From Amphiura filiformis (taxonomy: Eukaryota > Echinodermata > Ophiuroidea > Amphilepidida > Amphiuridae): DNA of 64,000 bases. The stretch's first letter is position 1. The number at the start of each line of letters is the position of its first letter. Positions 27,801 through 41,600 of this stretch are shown here, piece by piece. A program made the translations under genes and the position numbers. The notes under the pieces were generated by a model. That model was given only the letters and a program-made list of their open reading frames with translations, made no database searches and had not been told where the DNA came from. The DNA is taken from contig NC_092637.1 in assembly GCF_039555335.1 (NCBI RefSeq), positions 41,065,226-41,129,225 on the forward strand, written 5' to 3'.

Positions 27801-30800
27801 CACGGATAACTTGAAGCCATACATGGATATTGAAACTATTATGGTTTATTAAACATGTTAAATATGTACTTTGCTATTAAAAAAAAAACGTTTAATAAAC
27901 GCAAACCCTTAGGTCACTCCCATTGTGGCCTGTACACCATCCGCGATAATAAAAACGCGTAAAAAGGGTAGTTTTTTTTTGAGTAGGCACGATGCGAGCG
28001 TATCGTGTTTAGGGTGTCAAAAACATGAAAAATTGGGGAAAAAAGGTAGCAAAATTGCAGTTAATATGCGGAAAGGTTATGTAAATTGGACAGATGGCGA
28101 GATAAATATGAAAGGGGAATGTTCTTCAAAAAAGCATGTGGTTTTTCGAAAATATCGCAGTTTCACAATTTTCCGATCGTCTCATCCGGTGTCACGCGGC
28201 CAATAGATTGAAGTTCATGAATTTAGCCATTGGCCCTGTAAGCCAATCCTTCTTTAGTGTATGAAATTTGATGTTATATACACTCAGAACGCAGGACAAC
28301 CGATTCTTTTGTTCTGCTTAGCTCACTCAGTAATTTAATGAGGCAATACAAACGATCGAATTTGGTGTTGAAATGAGCAAAATTTTGAGTTACACCTTTT
28401 CAATGTAAAATTAATTTTCTCGGCCAAATGAAAAGCAATAATTTTCATTTTTTCAGTAAATGTCAGGAAAAACTGTAATGCTTGATACTGTATTTTTTTT
28501 CAAATCTTAGTGTTAAACTTAGGCGTGAAATTCAGTCATTTAGTGTAAGATTTTCGATTTTGATAGGCTTCAACTCTGCCCGCGAGCCTTTTTTTGGATC
28601 AACCTTTTAGCTTTTCAAAGTAATATAGTTCGCTAATTAAGGATTTTTCCCAACTTTCTAACGCACATCACCGTGAGCAATATATCATAGTTTTGTCAGA
28701 ATTTCCGTTTTGATTTCACCATTTTTTACTGCCGGCTGAAAATTATCAAAATCCACGCGTGAAATCTGAGGCTAATATTAGCATTGGGGATCGATATCTC
28801 TGGGTGCCCGGCCTGGCTACAGTGTTGCCAGAACTTCAATATAGCAAAGAAATTCCCAGGCCTAGCGCTCCTATGACACTGATCATATTATGAGGATATT
28901 TCATGAGTGATTAATTATTTGATTTCATCATCACCGTGATCATCGGACCAATGTGTTGAAATTTGCTTATCCTCAAAACAACTTTGCCCAACATTTGGTC
29001 AAAAAATCAACAATCTTACATCTTACAATTGGTCATTATTTTAAACAAAACTTTCATTTACAAAACATAAATATTACGCTGTATAATTTATGATTTAAAC
29101 AGGTTTTTGTTTTTAAACAAAAACCTGTTGAAGCAATTAATTAAAAATTACTTGCCTAAAAACATAATAACTTGGATGTTAATACTTGACCTAGTGTTTC
29201 AATTGTCATGAAGGTGACTGGGTATGGTGTCTTTTGTTTGTGTTTGTTTGAAATTGCTTTTGGAAACCCACCGAAAGTCATAATGAAGCAGCCAAAACAA
29301 TACAAGGTTAAACATGGAAGTTTATAAAAACCTATTAAATGACCCAAAGGAAAAAACATGTGTGGCAACAATGAGCCTTGTATTGTAAGTCATGGTTAAA
29401 ATGTGTTGAGTACCACCCTACCATCCCCACATACACCCCCACTACCCACCTCACACACCTCTGCACCCACCCCACATAACGTTACATAATAATATTTATA
29501 TATAGCACGGCTATAGCTATACATTTAGAAAGTAGGTCCTTTAGCGCTAAATTATGACAGATAGGCCTACATGTCCAATTAAAAACAAACCCGAACACAA
29601 GTCCGAAGGGTGTAATGAAAATGCCAACCCGCGATTGGGGGGGGTCATACAAAATTCACCTGGAGATAGGAGTGACAGAAAATTAAAATCCCCTATAATA
29701 ACAAGCTAATTTTTCTAGGTTTGGACAGTGGATTTTTCCCATGGACCTCATCCTAGGTAAATAAACAAACAAACAGACAAAATGGTTTTCATAATCATGG
29801 AATCCATAGGCCCTATAAATTGAAATTCCAGGCTATCACGGGAGCAAATGTCCAACATTCACCTCATTTACCAGAACTCCCAATTGGGGATTTGGGCTAC
29901 CAAATCGCTGGTCGGGCAATCCTTGCTTTCAATGGAAAAGGGATCTGGATGATAACAATGGAAATAACGATTATTTCTGCTGGTTGACATTTTCCAGCAT
30001 GAAGGGAAAAAGGGTAAAATAAAAATGGAAATTCTGACTAAACTATAATATATAGCCCCACATGATGTGCCTTACAGAGGTGGGAAATATCTTTCTTTAG
30101 AAAACTATATTAGTTTGGGCCGCTAAAAATGAATTCCGTAAAAAGCTCGATTTAGCTCACTTACCAGCTTGCTGCGTCGTTACGTTCATGGACAGCGTTG
30201 GACCTGATTGTAAATTATGTCGAGTTGTTACTGAAATCATGTACGTAGAATGAGAGAGCAGATTTGTAATTGTAGCTTCCGAACTTGTGGTAGTAAACGT
30301 ATGCATATCATCAGCACGTTCAACACATTGATCCAGATTAGTCAATCTATATTCCACCATGTATTCTATTGCATTGGTGCAAGGGCTTCGGTCTGGCTCC
30401 CATTGCAGTTGTACTGATTTTTGGTTTGCATTCGGTTGCAGATGGGTAATCATTTGTGGCTCTAAAATATAGAATTAAGATTTTAAAAAATCTTGTTCTA
30501 TTCAGAATACTAGGTAGCTGTGTTAATTAATAAGCTGCCCAACCATAAGTAGTTTGTATGGACTGTTTCTCAACCTAATATCGTTAAATCTATAAAATAG
30601 AAAAAAAAACATCTTTTATTTATATACACACATACAACATCAAGAGTAAAAGAAATAAGAAGATGGCTATTATAAAGATGTATCTTCTTACCTGGACATA
30701 GTTCTTCCAACATTAAGCGGGTGCAATGCAAAGGGGAAAATGGAAGTCAGAAAGAAAACATGGTTAAACGATGTTTGAAGCTATTACGTTAACATAGATT

Positions 30801-33800
30801 TTAAATTTTATAAAATTTATAAAATTTATCTTTATAGTCTCAAACGGATTTATAGTCTCAATAACAAGAACAAAATTAATAACAACAACGACTGCAACAG
30901 CAGCAACAACGATGATGAGCAGAAGACCCTTGATTGGATACTTTTAATCCCTGTGTATATTTCCAGTATAGTCTCTTTATTGAGGACATACTAATTGCAA
31001 ATAAATGCCAAAAAGAAGTAATATACAACATTTAAAAGTTACACGAAACCATTATAGTTCTTCCAATTTTGTTCATCGTTTTCATCACCTGAGTTCGACT
31101 TTCACTGTATCCATGTATTACCTTGACAGTTCACCCCATACCAGTCTGGATGACACATATTCCTTCCACATATTCCCGTGTATGGATCACAGGTAACATC
31201 GTCAGCACAATGACATACGGACCTGCAACTGGCTCCATAGAAACCTTCTTGACAAACTATACAAAATCAAGAGAATTTGCCTTACAATCTTAAAAAGGAA
31301 TGTATACACTATACATTTGTTTGATTCAAGTATTTAATCTACAAATTGTATTTCGCAGACAAAGAAAGCTCGGAAATGGTTGTAATTTTCTGTGATTCCA
31401 TTTGTTTCTTTGTTTGATGTTGTTTTTTGTTGGTGTTTTTGTAATCTGTTGAAAATATACAAAAACGAAAGTTTTAGGTGGATCACTGTCCGCAGAAAAA
31501 TCATGGAAATGGGGCAAAATGACATTCCTTATACCAAGCCTTAGGATCTCCTTAATAGAAACAATTCATTTCTTCTTAGGTGTTATATTTGCTTGTCTCA
31601 TTAGGTTGCCATTTCCAAACACCGTGATCGTTCGCCCGTCTATCTATTCAAAATCACCCTTCTGTAGTCAAAATCAAAAGCATGCTGTATTGATGTAGAT
31701 ATAAGACCCGGAGACTGCAAAATTTCAAGTGCTTCAGATGTTAATTTTTGCTCCTGCCGCCTTGTTCTCCTCCGTGACGAAGGAACACAAACCAGCTTGG
31801 AACCGGACAAGCAATATCATCGGGTGTATTAAATAGTGACGGATGTTGGACTCCGACAGAAAAAAAAAGTTTCTGAGGTAGACGCGATCAAAGAGTATGC
31901 CAATTTGTGATCAACCATAGCAGAACACTAACAAGTAAAATCCTCCAAAATTTGTTGTATTGCACAAAAACTAGTATCTACAGTACCTTGAAACATCTAT
32001 CACATGAAGAATTATTCGCTATTAAATGAGTAAAATGATTGGAAAGTTATACGTCAGTATGTAAAAACTTGGCGTATGTTGAGTTTTGTACGTAGAGATT
32101 TAAAATTATGTTTTTACATAGATTCGCCAAACAATTTAGATGTTTATTCGAGTTAACGGTGTTTTTATGGTGACGGATCTTAGATACGTCACTTTGTAAA
32201 ACCTCGGGTAATGTCAGATATCAACATCCGTCAATTGCATAATAATTAACTAATTAATTATCCCCTTCATACATATTGTAAAAAATTGTACACATGAACT
32301 TCTATTGCACCCTGTGTGCCAGTGGAAGCCTATTGCTGCAAACAGTCACCAAGCGTTCTTGTGTATTGATATGCTATCCTCCTGCGCAAAGCGCCCTCGC
32401 CTAGCTGAATGTCACTTTTCACAACCTAAGAGGGCACCACCCTTTACAGCACGTTGCCAGGTATTTTTCCGTTTTTAATTTGATATGAAATAACATTGTG
32501 GACAAGCTCAATTCTAGTCAGGGGGTTAGTGTAAGACCTGTAGAACACACGAAAACCCATTTCAAACATGTGTGGTATAGATTTTTATTGAACGGTGTGT
32601 ACTCACTATGTCTCACCTTGTAAATATATTGTATTCAATTGTACACAGTGTGACCAATCTTATCAATATATGGGAGCTATTTAGTGTATTTCTAAATCAT
32701 TTTAAGTAATTTGTATCTCTTAATAATTCCATTCAGCTTATAATTTGCTCTGGATAATTTATAACAGAGATAGTCAGGAGTAACTGGTCGGTGGTGGGCC
32801 CGAAAATGAATCGTGTAGGGTAGAGTAACACAATTGTTCTCAGAAATCAAGTGTATCAAGTGTGGTATCTTTTTCTGTCTCTCCAAACTACTTAGTCAAT
32901 TTTTGTCACCTATTCATAATGTGTACAATTGTGCACAGGCCCTATACATTTGTGTCCGACATTTAAAATCTTGGTAACATTAAACTACTCACTATATACA
33001 TTGGCCAATTTCAATGCTCGTTTTGAACGCCGTATAAACTCACGGTCCACACATTACGTATGGAACATAGCAACCTCTCTTTTATTCGTGTTTGAACGCA
33101 AACACGGCTAGCGGCTAGGTCATGCTCCCTCTGGTTCGCTTTAACACATATGCATTGCAACCTTGCACAATTTATTAGATTGGTTAAGAGGAGGCTGCTA
33201 TACTTATTAAAAAAAACAAAAAAAACAACAACAACACTTACCTAAATTACAGTCTATACCACGATACCCTGCACCACATGTACACCCGTATGGATGAGGT
33301 AGGCAAAACAGTCGCCCTCTACACGCATCTTGATTTCCACTGGAGCACTTTAGTTGTCCATCTTGACCCCAGTGATTACGTCCGTGAACTGCTTCAAGAA
33401 AAAACGTGGTGCATTGATGTTTTGATTGTATTTTGTTTGGTATCAAATACATGGTGTAACGTATATTGGTCAAGCTGAGAGTTTAAAAATATTAGGCTAG
33501 ACACAAGTTTGCGTGGAACCCAATATTGAAATGAAATTTCGGTGAAACCATTAAAGGATAACTCCGGCAATCACAACAATATGCCTTATATGTTAGAAAA
33601 ACAATTATCAAACACGAATCACGGAAACGTCTACAATATAATAACAAAGTTGAACAGAGTGCAGCAAATACTTTCAAATTGTTGCTTTTGATAACATATT
33701 ACAGGTTCGGAATGTGTAATAATGTGTAATAATTTTGCTATTCAATTAAGAATTAAATTTGATGATATTTATCTAAAGATTTCATATACTTTTCAATGGC

Positions 33801-36800
33801 ATGAGGATTAGGTCACGCTTGCTGGTCTTGGTATGTCTTACCCATGGGTCACGTGCGTATTATAATTATATTATATATTATATATCATAATTATCACTTA
33901 AAGTAGCATTTGCTTAGGAGGCCTATAATTCCCCAGATTTGGTTAGCAAATAAAATAAAATCGTCAAACTTGGGCTTCAAATTATTAATCAGTAACTTTC
34001 GAGATTACATCGTTACAAATTCACACATTAATTGCTCACATCATATTACAAATAACTTTCAGTATTTCCATAACGATGTCTCTAGGCCGTTCTCAGTAGC
34101 TTAAAGATGGCGGCAAATTAAAAAAAATGGTTAATACCACAGAAAGGTTTTCCTTAGACCTTACGTACAAAAACATTGATATCGTCTCCGGCCTTAAGAT
34201 TTATATCATCTTAATAAGAATAGAGTTCTACATAACATGATCTGAAAATAATTTCACATTTTCCGTCAGCTTTTTGAGAAAATTAGAATTATATTAAAAG
34301 GCCCGATTATTGCTTGTTTCTTCCCAAATTTGCAGAGATTACATTCACAAGCTCTAATTTTCTTATGGATTTGATTATGTGTTATCTATTTATTTATCAG
34401 CTCATAGGGAGCAAAATTCTAAAATACAGATTAACACCCAGTTGTTGTAGCTTGAGTTTGGCTCTGCCAGACACACATTCGCGTTGATCTTCATTTGGCG
34501 TCTTAGATTGAATATTCAGTCGCGTATCAAGAAGGCATTTATAGGTTTCTGCCACCCTGGAAAAAGGACACAGGATGGTGCCCGTCCCCACCCCAGCACA
34601 CACTGAAGCCTTTTGGTGCATCATTTTAAATAGTTTATGCATACACAGGTTGTGTCTGGTTGTGAGAAGTTGGACAATTTGCCGAATGAAGGTCCATTTT
34701 TCACTTGTTTATCAGCACGCAGGGCGGGGTGTCTGTTTCCCCTTATAAGTTGCAAACTGTTGCTTAAAAAATTGAAGGTCCAAATTGTAGGCATTTAGTG
34801 CATCGTTTTTTACTTGTTTAACCGTGCACACGGGAGTGCTTGAGGGTTATGTCCCCATCATTAGTTGGAAAAATGCCAAATGAAGATCCTAATTTAAGGC
34901 ATTTGTTTATCCATGGGCCGGGGGTGACTGAAGTTGGACAATTTTGCCGTTTGGTGCCCCATTTTTACAATATTAGGTCTATCATTGCTTACGCGGGTGG
35001 AGAAGGGGGTTTGATATTGTGTTCCAACATCCCAATATATAGAGGGGGTATGAACCCTCTCCCCCAGAGATTGACACACATGGTGCAAGGTCTAGAAAAT
35101 TTAGACTTCCGCTTCTCAAAAGGGGCTCATAATGATCAATGAGCGCTTAATCCTTCTAGTGCGACACGTTCCCCATTTGACAAATTTTTACCATTGCATC
35201 ATGAAAGGGGCTCAAAATCCACAGAGGGGTACTGATTTTAACACGGGCGGCACGTCCCCCTATTAGTTTTGTTTAAATTCGCGCGAAGCGCTCAAAAAAT
35301 CGATTTTTACTGCTCGGTTAGGCCTGAAAATCCCTCGTAGGGCCGCTGTATCCAACAAGGGGTGGCACGTTCCCTTTGAATCCCCTGACGACTCTGGTTA
35401 TGCGTTATTTGTTTCTGACGTTATTTGCGATAAAATGATCTTTCATATTAGTTTTGTTGAAATTCGCGCGAAGCACGCAAAAATTTAGATTTTTATATCT
35501 TGGACGGGGCTCAAAATTCACTGAAGATGGGCTGAATCCAAACATGGTTCCCCCTTTACTTCCTTCGTTACGCCAAAGGTGATGGCATTGCTTTTTCTCT
35601 CCTTCTCCCCTCTTCTCTGCTCCTTCTCCCCTCTTCTCTCCTAGTTGAAAGTCACTATATGCGGTTTTCTCTACTTTGTCTATATTTTCCTGGTTAAAAG
35701 CTGCCTTGGTTTTTGCTTTTGAAGACCACACAATAGGCACTAACTCGTTTATTCATAATATAAATGTGATCCGATCAATGCCGGCCAAACAGGAGCATTT
35801 TTGAAATCGAGTTATTACAATTATCTACGACTCCACAACCACACATAGCAATGCATAAATCTTACATCTCTATCATACATGATGATTACAAAGCTAAAAT
35901 TCAAATAAAAACATTCAAAATAACGTTTAAATATATAGATTAACTATTTTTTAAATTCAAGAAGACAATAAACAACAAGGCAAGAAGGGAAATTGAGTTT
36001 GATCCTCGAAATTCTCTGCCATGTATCACAATTTTAGAGGGAATTCTGGAATTGTGCAGACTTCAATAAGTATTTGTTGTTCCCTAATTTATTTATTTAT
36101 TTATTTATTTATTACCGGTACATCACATTTACCCAGGGTAACCCGATCAGCAAAAATGCTGTTCTTACACGGGGCCCTGCATCATACAACAATTGCACAA
36201 CAGAAATATAAAAATACATATCCAACAAAAATTATTAACACATATCAAATCAAACCAGCATGACAAAATAATATAGCACCAACTAGAGGAACAATTATTT
36301 GACCTGGTTAAGGGCTGGGGTATGAACGTTTGGACAGTATTTATTGTGGGACATTAGAGCACATCAGACATATCGAATTGCATTCTGAATACGAAGAATG
36401 TCATTCTGATATCAAATAATTTTGATTTTTCGAAATTCGCAATTTAATACACATTTTATGGCAAATCATTAAAAATTGATATTTTTGATATTTAACAGTA
36501 CTTGAAGTAAACTTTATAAATCTGACGATTTATACTTAGAGTGTATGTAGGTGGGATGAAAAGCCGACGATCAATTGAAAATTTTGACCTTTCGTATTGA
36601 AGATATGGATTTTTCCCCAAAACATCAAAAAAAATTAGTCTTTTGGGAAAATAATCCATATCTTCAATATGAAAGGTCAAAATTTTCAATTGACCGTCGG
36701 CTTTTCCTCCCTGCTACATACACTTTAAGAATATGTCATTAGATTTATATAATTTACTTCGAGTACTGTTATATATCACACATTTGAAAAATATCAAATT

Positions 36801-38615
36801 TTTATTATTTGTCATAAAATTTGTATTATATTGTGATTTTCAAAAAAAATTATTTGATATCAGAAAGACATGCTTCGTATTCAGAATGCAATTCGATAGG
36901 TCTGAAGTGCTCTCATGTCCCGCAAAAAATACTGTCGAAACACAATAAACGCTCATTTTAGATCCCTTAAAAGCTGCCTTGCTTTTTGCTAACGTCGGAA
37001 AGAGTCTCAATTCCAACCTCTTATATTGCATATGTGTAAGTGCTAACTGTCTGCCAAGAACTTAATTATGTTTGCAAGACCTTTTTAAAACTCTTTCAAG
37101 AGACGTTTACCAGATCATTTGGTTATGGTTATCAGTTAGTGGAATCCCAAACTACATTCCACATAAACTAAAAAATGTTAATACTTTATTGCTTAAATGA
37201 CGACTTTCCTGTTTTACAATGTGGGCCACTGAATCCTGGTGCGCAAACACATTCACCCGAACGTTCATCGCATACTCCTCCGTTGTAGCAGTGAGGACAA
37301 TCAGATTCACAACTATTGCCCCATCTCCCATCTCTACATGCTGAAAAGGATATGTAACATGAAAAAGACAAAAGTCATTTTCAACAAGTTCGCCACAGAA
37401 AGGTGGACTAATACGTGTACCCAGGACAACTATCTGACTCACGATCACATGGATAAAGTAAAAAGGAAGAATATGGCGAGTTGGTTTGCATTTGATCAAC
37501 GAAATCATGTGAAGCAAGATGGCAACTTGTTTGAAACGAAAGGTTTTCAACTAATTAGCACTACCGGTCGGTCTTCAGACTATAGTATCAGAGGGGATAT
37601 GCCATGGTTTTTCATTTTTTCTTTCATTTGGATGGAAAATAGGTTAGGTTTGGAGCAAAGCTGCAGCTTGTGAGTCGGCATGCGCTAGGTTGAGATACAC
37701 AACCTCCGTATGGAAGTTACCGGATTACTTAAAACAGCCAAAATTCCCGCATCTAACTTCTTCAAAGAGGAGAGAAAGGCAATAAAGAAGCTTCAGAAAT
37801 CGAAAGTGTGGCTGCATTTTGTAGATGAAAAAATAACCAAGTTTATCATTCAATAAACGCTGTTTATCGGTCAGTTTTTACAATCTCACCCCTACTCAGG
37901 AAAACGTAGCTCATCAACCAACAAACTGAGTTCATCGGAAAACTACTTAGTCTATGGACAAACCTACTTAATATATTAACTAAGTTTTCTCAATCGATAC
38001 GCACTGTTCATGGTTGAAACAGTAAATAAATATATTAGTATCAAGCGATAACGATAGGCTTCGTTTTTAGGTTTTTCAAAAACCGTGCTTATCGCTGTTA
38101 AAAATGCAATATTTTGGAAATAAACATGATAAGGTAAGTTTATCGCTTGAAAACCAAACAGTTTGTCGCTGAATTTGTTTGCCGCGAATTATTGCACATT
38201 TAGCTTGCCACAGACGCGTGGACCTCTGATCTCTAAAACATCTTTCTCTCTGTTGCCATTTGTCACATGCGTCATTTTTATTAAACTAACCTCGTACAAC
38301 CAGTTGGAATATTGCGTGTTTACCATCGCCTCTCTTGTTTAACTTAGTGCATTCATAAACGCCCGCATCATCGACTGTAACACTCGGTATAGTAACACTT
38401 TTCTTATTGGTCCAATTAGGACAGTTTTTATTGCCATTGTATTGCACGTTATCATGCCACCATATCAATTCATATCCTGTTGTAGTCATTGTGAAGGTCA
38501 CAGACTCTCCAATGCTCACTGTTTGCGAAACGTGATGAGGGGTAACTTCACCTGAAACAAAATAAAGTTAAGGGGAGAACAAGTAGACAAAAATAATGAT
38601 AAAAATATAATAACT

Positions 38616-38694
<79 letters not shown>

Positions 38695-41600
38695 TTAAAT
38701 ATACGTATGATATCAAATGCAATATATCTTGGCATAATTATAACGAAAGCTCGCTTATTAAACAACTCTGATTTTGTGATCTATCAGTTTAAAATATTAT
38801 CTTATGTACGACTATGAATTTTGGGAAGAACTTTGCCCAGGAATTTTGTCCCTAATAGGCCTACTAGTAATTCTGTTCTCCCTCTCCTCTAAATCCAATC
38901 TAACCGCAAGCACCAAGAATGTAAGTAAGAGACGCACTGCCATGTACCAACTTTCGCGTCGCGCCAACACTGCACAAATAGCACAGATATTTGGGTACGC
39001 TATAGTTATGTTAATAGCACGTTCCAGAAGGATTTAAAACCAGATCTGTGCGACCAATTTCAAACTAGATCCATTTAAAAATACATTACATCATCAAAAC
39101 GTAAGTCCAGTAGATCAGATTATAATCTCAAATTCATAGTTATTACATCATAGCTAATTTTAGGTGTTATGTTTTCTGGCGTAAACTGGTGTAAAGCATT
39201 TTAACCACACTTGAAACAATCAGTACACTACTTCGTTGCCTTCATTACATAGTAGCGTACGGTGGGGCACCGCGAACAAATGACTTAGTATGGTCACTGA
39301 AAAGATTAGATGTGGAAAATCTATCAATCGTGCAAAAATTAAGACAAATTGGTGTTTTATGTATAAATGTACTAGAGTATGCACTATAGACAAGTGGAAT
39401 ACGGTAAAATCTTCTTCATTTATAGGGATGTGTGTTAATGTGTCTGTTTTTGATTTGTTGTCACACTCCTGGACTATCCTTACTATCTTGTGCCATAGTA
39501 ATTATTGTTATCCATTCCTTTTTTCCTCCTTTGCTTGCTTCACAATAAAAAGCGCCGATTCGATTAAGGCCACTTGAAGCAGGCATACGATGTAATATCG
39601 CTGTGGTACCAACACGATCTGTTATTCCATCAGGTAATTGATGCCCAGTCTTTGTATAAGATGTTCGTCCGAATGATATCGTTGCGTCAGTGTCATCACC
39701 ACTTCTGTAACCTCCGATGAACATGTCATCGTCATCATTTACTCGAGTGTCGTTACTAAAGCAAGTGACATCCAAAATACAGTGTGTTTCTTTGAAAAAA
39801 AATTGAAAAAAAAAAAAAAAAAAAAATTAACAAACGCATTAAATTCAGGTCATGTTTCATCTGCCAATCGAGCTAAATTATCAAGGGAAGAAATAGGCTA
39901 AGTGCATCATTTAAAAGAGCGAATTTTGGCATGATGTTGGTTAAAACATTAATGGCCTCTAGTGTTCATAATGCATGTCGAAACCAGTTTGTCTCAGCCT
40001 CATTTGTCAAAAATATTTAGCACCACAGCATTTTTTTTTTTGCTTTTTGACCTACACGAATGCCATTTTCCCGATCCAGCTCATGTATACATAGATATTT
40101 CGCAGCGTGCTTCTGTTTTTTGCCAATTAAAGCCATGAAAGCTTCAGTCTCGGGAAACAATAATTACATTACTAAAAATGAAGCGTGCAGCTCAGCAGCG
40201 TTGTCGTTTCATTCATCCGATGTACATGGAGTGCCTAATACAGGGTGTATCAAAATGATTGGTACCGGGCTATGTGGCATTTTCTAAAATATATCAAAAA
40301 TATAAAATTGCTAATTAATATAGTTTTGTACTATAACTAGAAAGGGGCATATGTAAACTTATTGATCTATTAATCTGAAGTTGATAGGTTGATTAATCTG
40401 GGAGCTATTGTCATTTAAACGAAGATCGACGTAATCATGGTTTGACTTACACAACACAAGATAAATAGGTTCACTGCTTGAACCATTTATTGCATACATA
40501 CTCTTCAATATCTCACCTCAGTATACATAACATAAAATTTCTATAGACATGCTTTTAGAAAGATAGTTCCTGAAGTCCTACCTTACGACTCTGGCAGTGT
40601 GAAGTTAAGCCCTATCTTGAAAGAACTTAACAACTGGGATGGTCCATTCTGTCACTGCCCATATCAAATTTTGAAGCATTGCAAGTTATAGCATGACTTG
40701 TTTGTATGGGATACGCCTTGCGCTTAGAAACTGTCTCATAAATATTATCTGCACTTCTCCATAACTTTGTGTCGACCAGTGATTCTTAACTATGAATGCA
40801 CACTGAAGTGTGGAATACCAGGTCTAAACTAACATACACTGTCTACAGTATATAGCCATTATGACACACCATCTACTTAGTAATCTCAAAAATACAATTT
40901 AAATTACCACCCTGGATGGTGTTGATATACAAACTTCTTTCACCCCACCTAAATTGTTCAAGTCAATAATATTACTCTCAAGCAATTAATATTGATTATT
41001 ACATTAATATATATTATGAATGAAGAAATAGGCAAGGAAAATATTAAATATTGCCATGATTTTCAACATATCATCCTCACAAGGTATTTGCAGTAAAATA
41101 GAACGTTGAAAATGGTGCGCTACTTATCCAGCGTTACGATGAAAAGTGTAAAAACAGCTACTTTCCTTTTAGAATCATGTAACTTCTGAACAGAATGTGC
41201 TATCTTTATGATCTAAAATTCTAAAACTACTATAATTACAAATATTTAAACAATTAACCCCAAACTGGCACAAAAAATAGTAAAAAAAGAAATCGGCAAA
41301 AAATGAGAAGTCTTCGGTACCAATCATTTTGATACACCCTGTACCATAACATCCAACATCCTTCTAAAAGATTTGTACTCGCATAATCATGCCATATTCC
41401 TGGTATGTAAGCGCAATCATGGTGACGTCAAAAATGATTTCGTGAAGGGTAGACAGCTTTAAATAGTCACAGGTATTCAGAAGAGAAAATATTCACAAGC
41501 AGTACTGGGTAACCGGTTTATACTGGAGGCTTTAATGTTACACATACAATGTGTGTATTAGCGAAACTGGTGGAAATCAATTATGGGAAAAATATGAAAA

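Larger units (their letters stand above)
33389..37208. other. large intron with LINE tail and palindromic MITE
   Basis: Apart from the LINE tail near 36090 and the palindrome at 36300-36970, the part 34400-35560 is a degenerate repeat-like stretch with recurring CGCGCGAAGC and AAAGGGGCTC words but no readable product. Confidence 0.5.

Noticed and set aside
30462..31121. A third Ig domain between EGF3 and FN3 1, as in vertebrate Tie
   Set aside because: The 660-bp intron contains no Ig-like frame; only a possible 12-nt exon.
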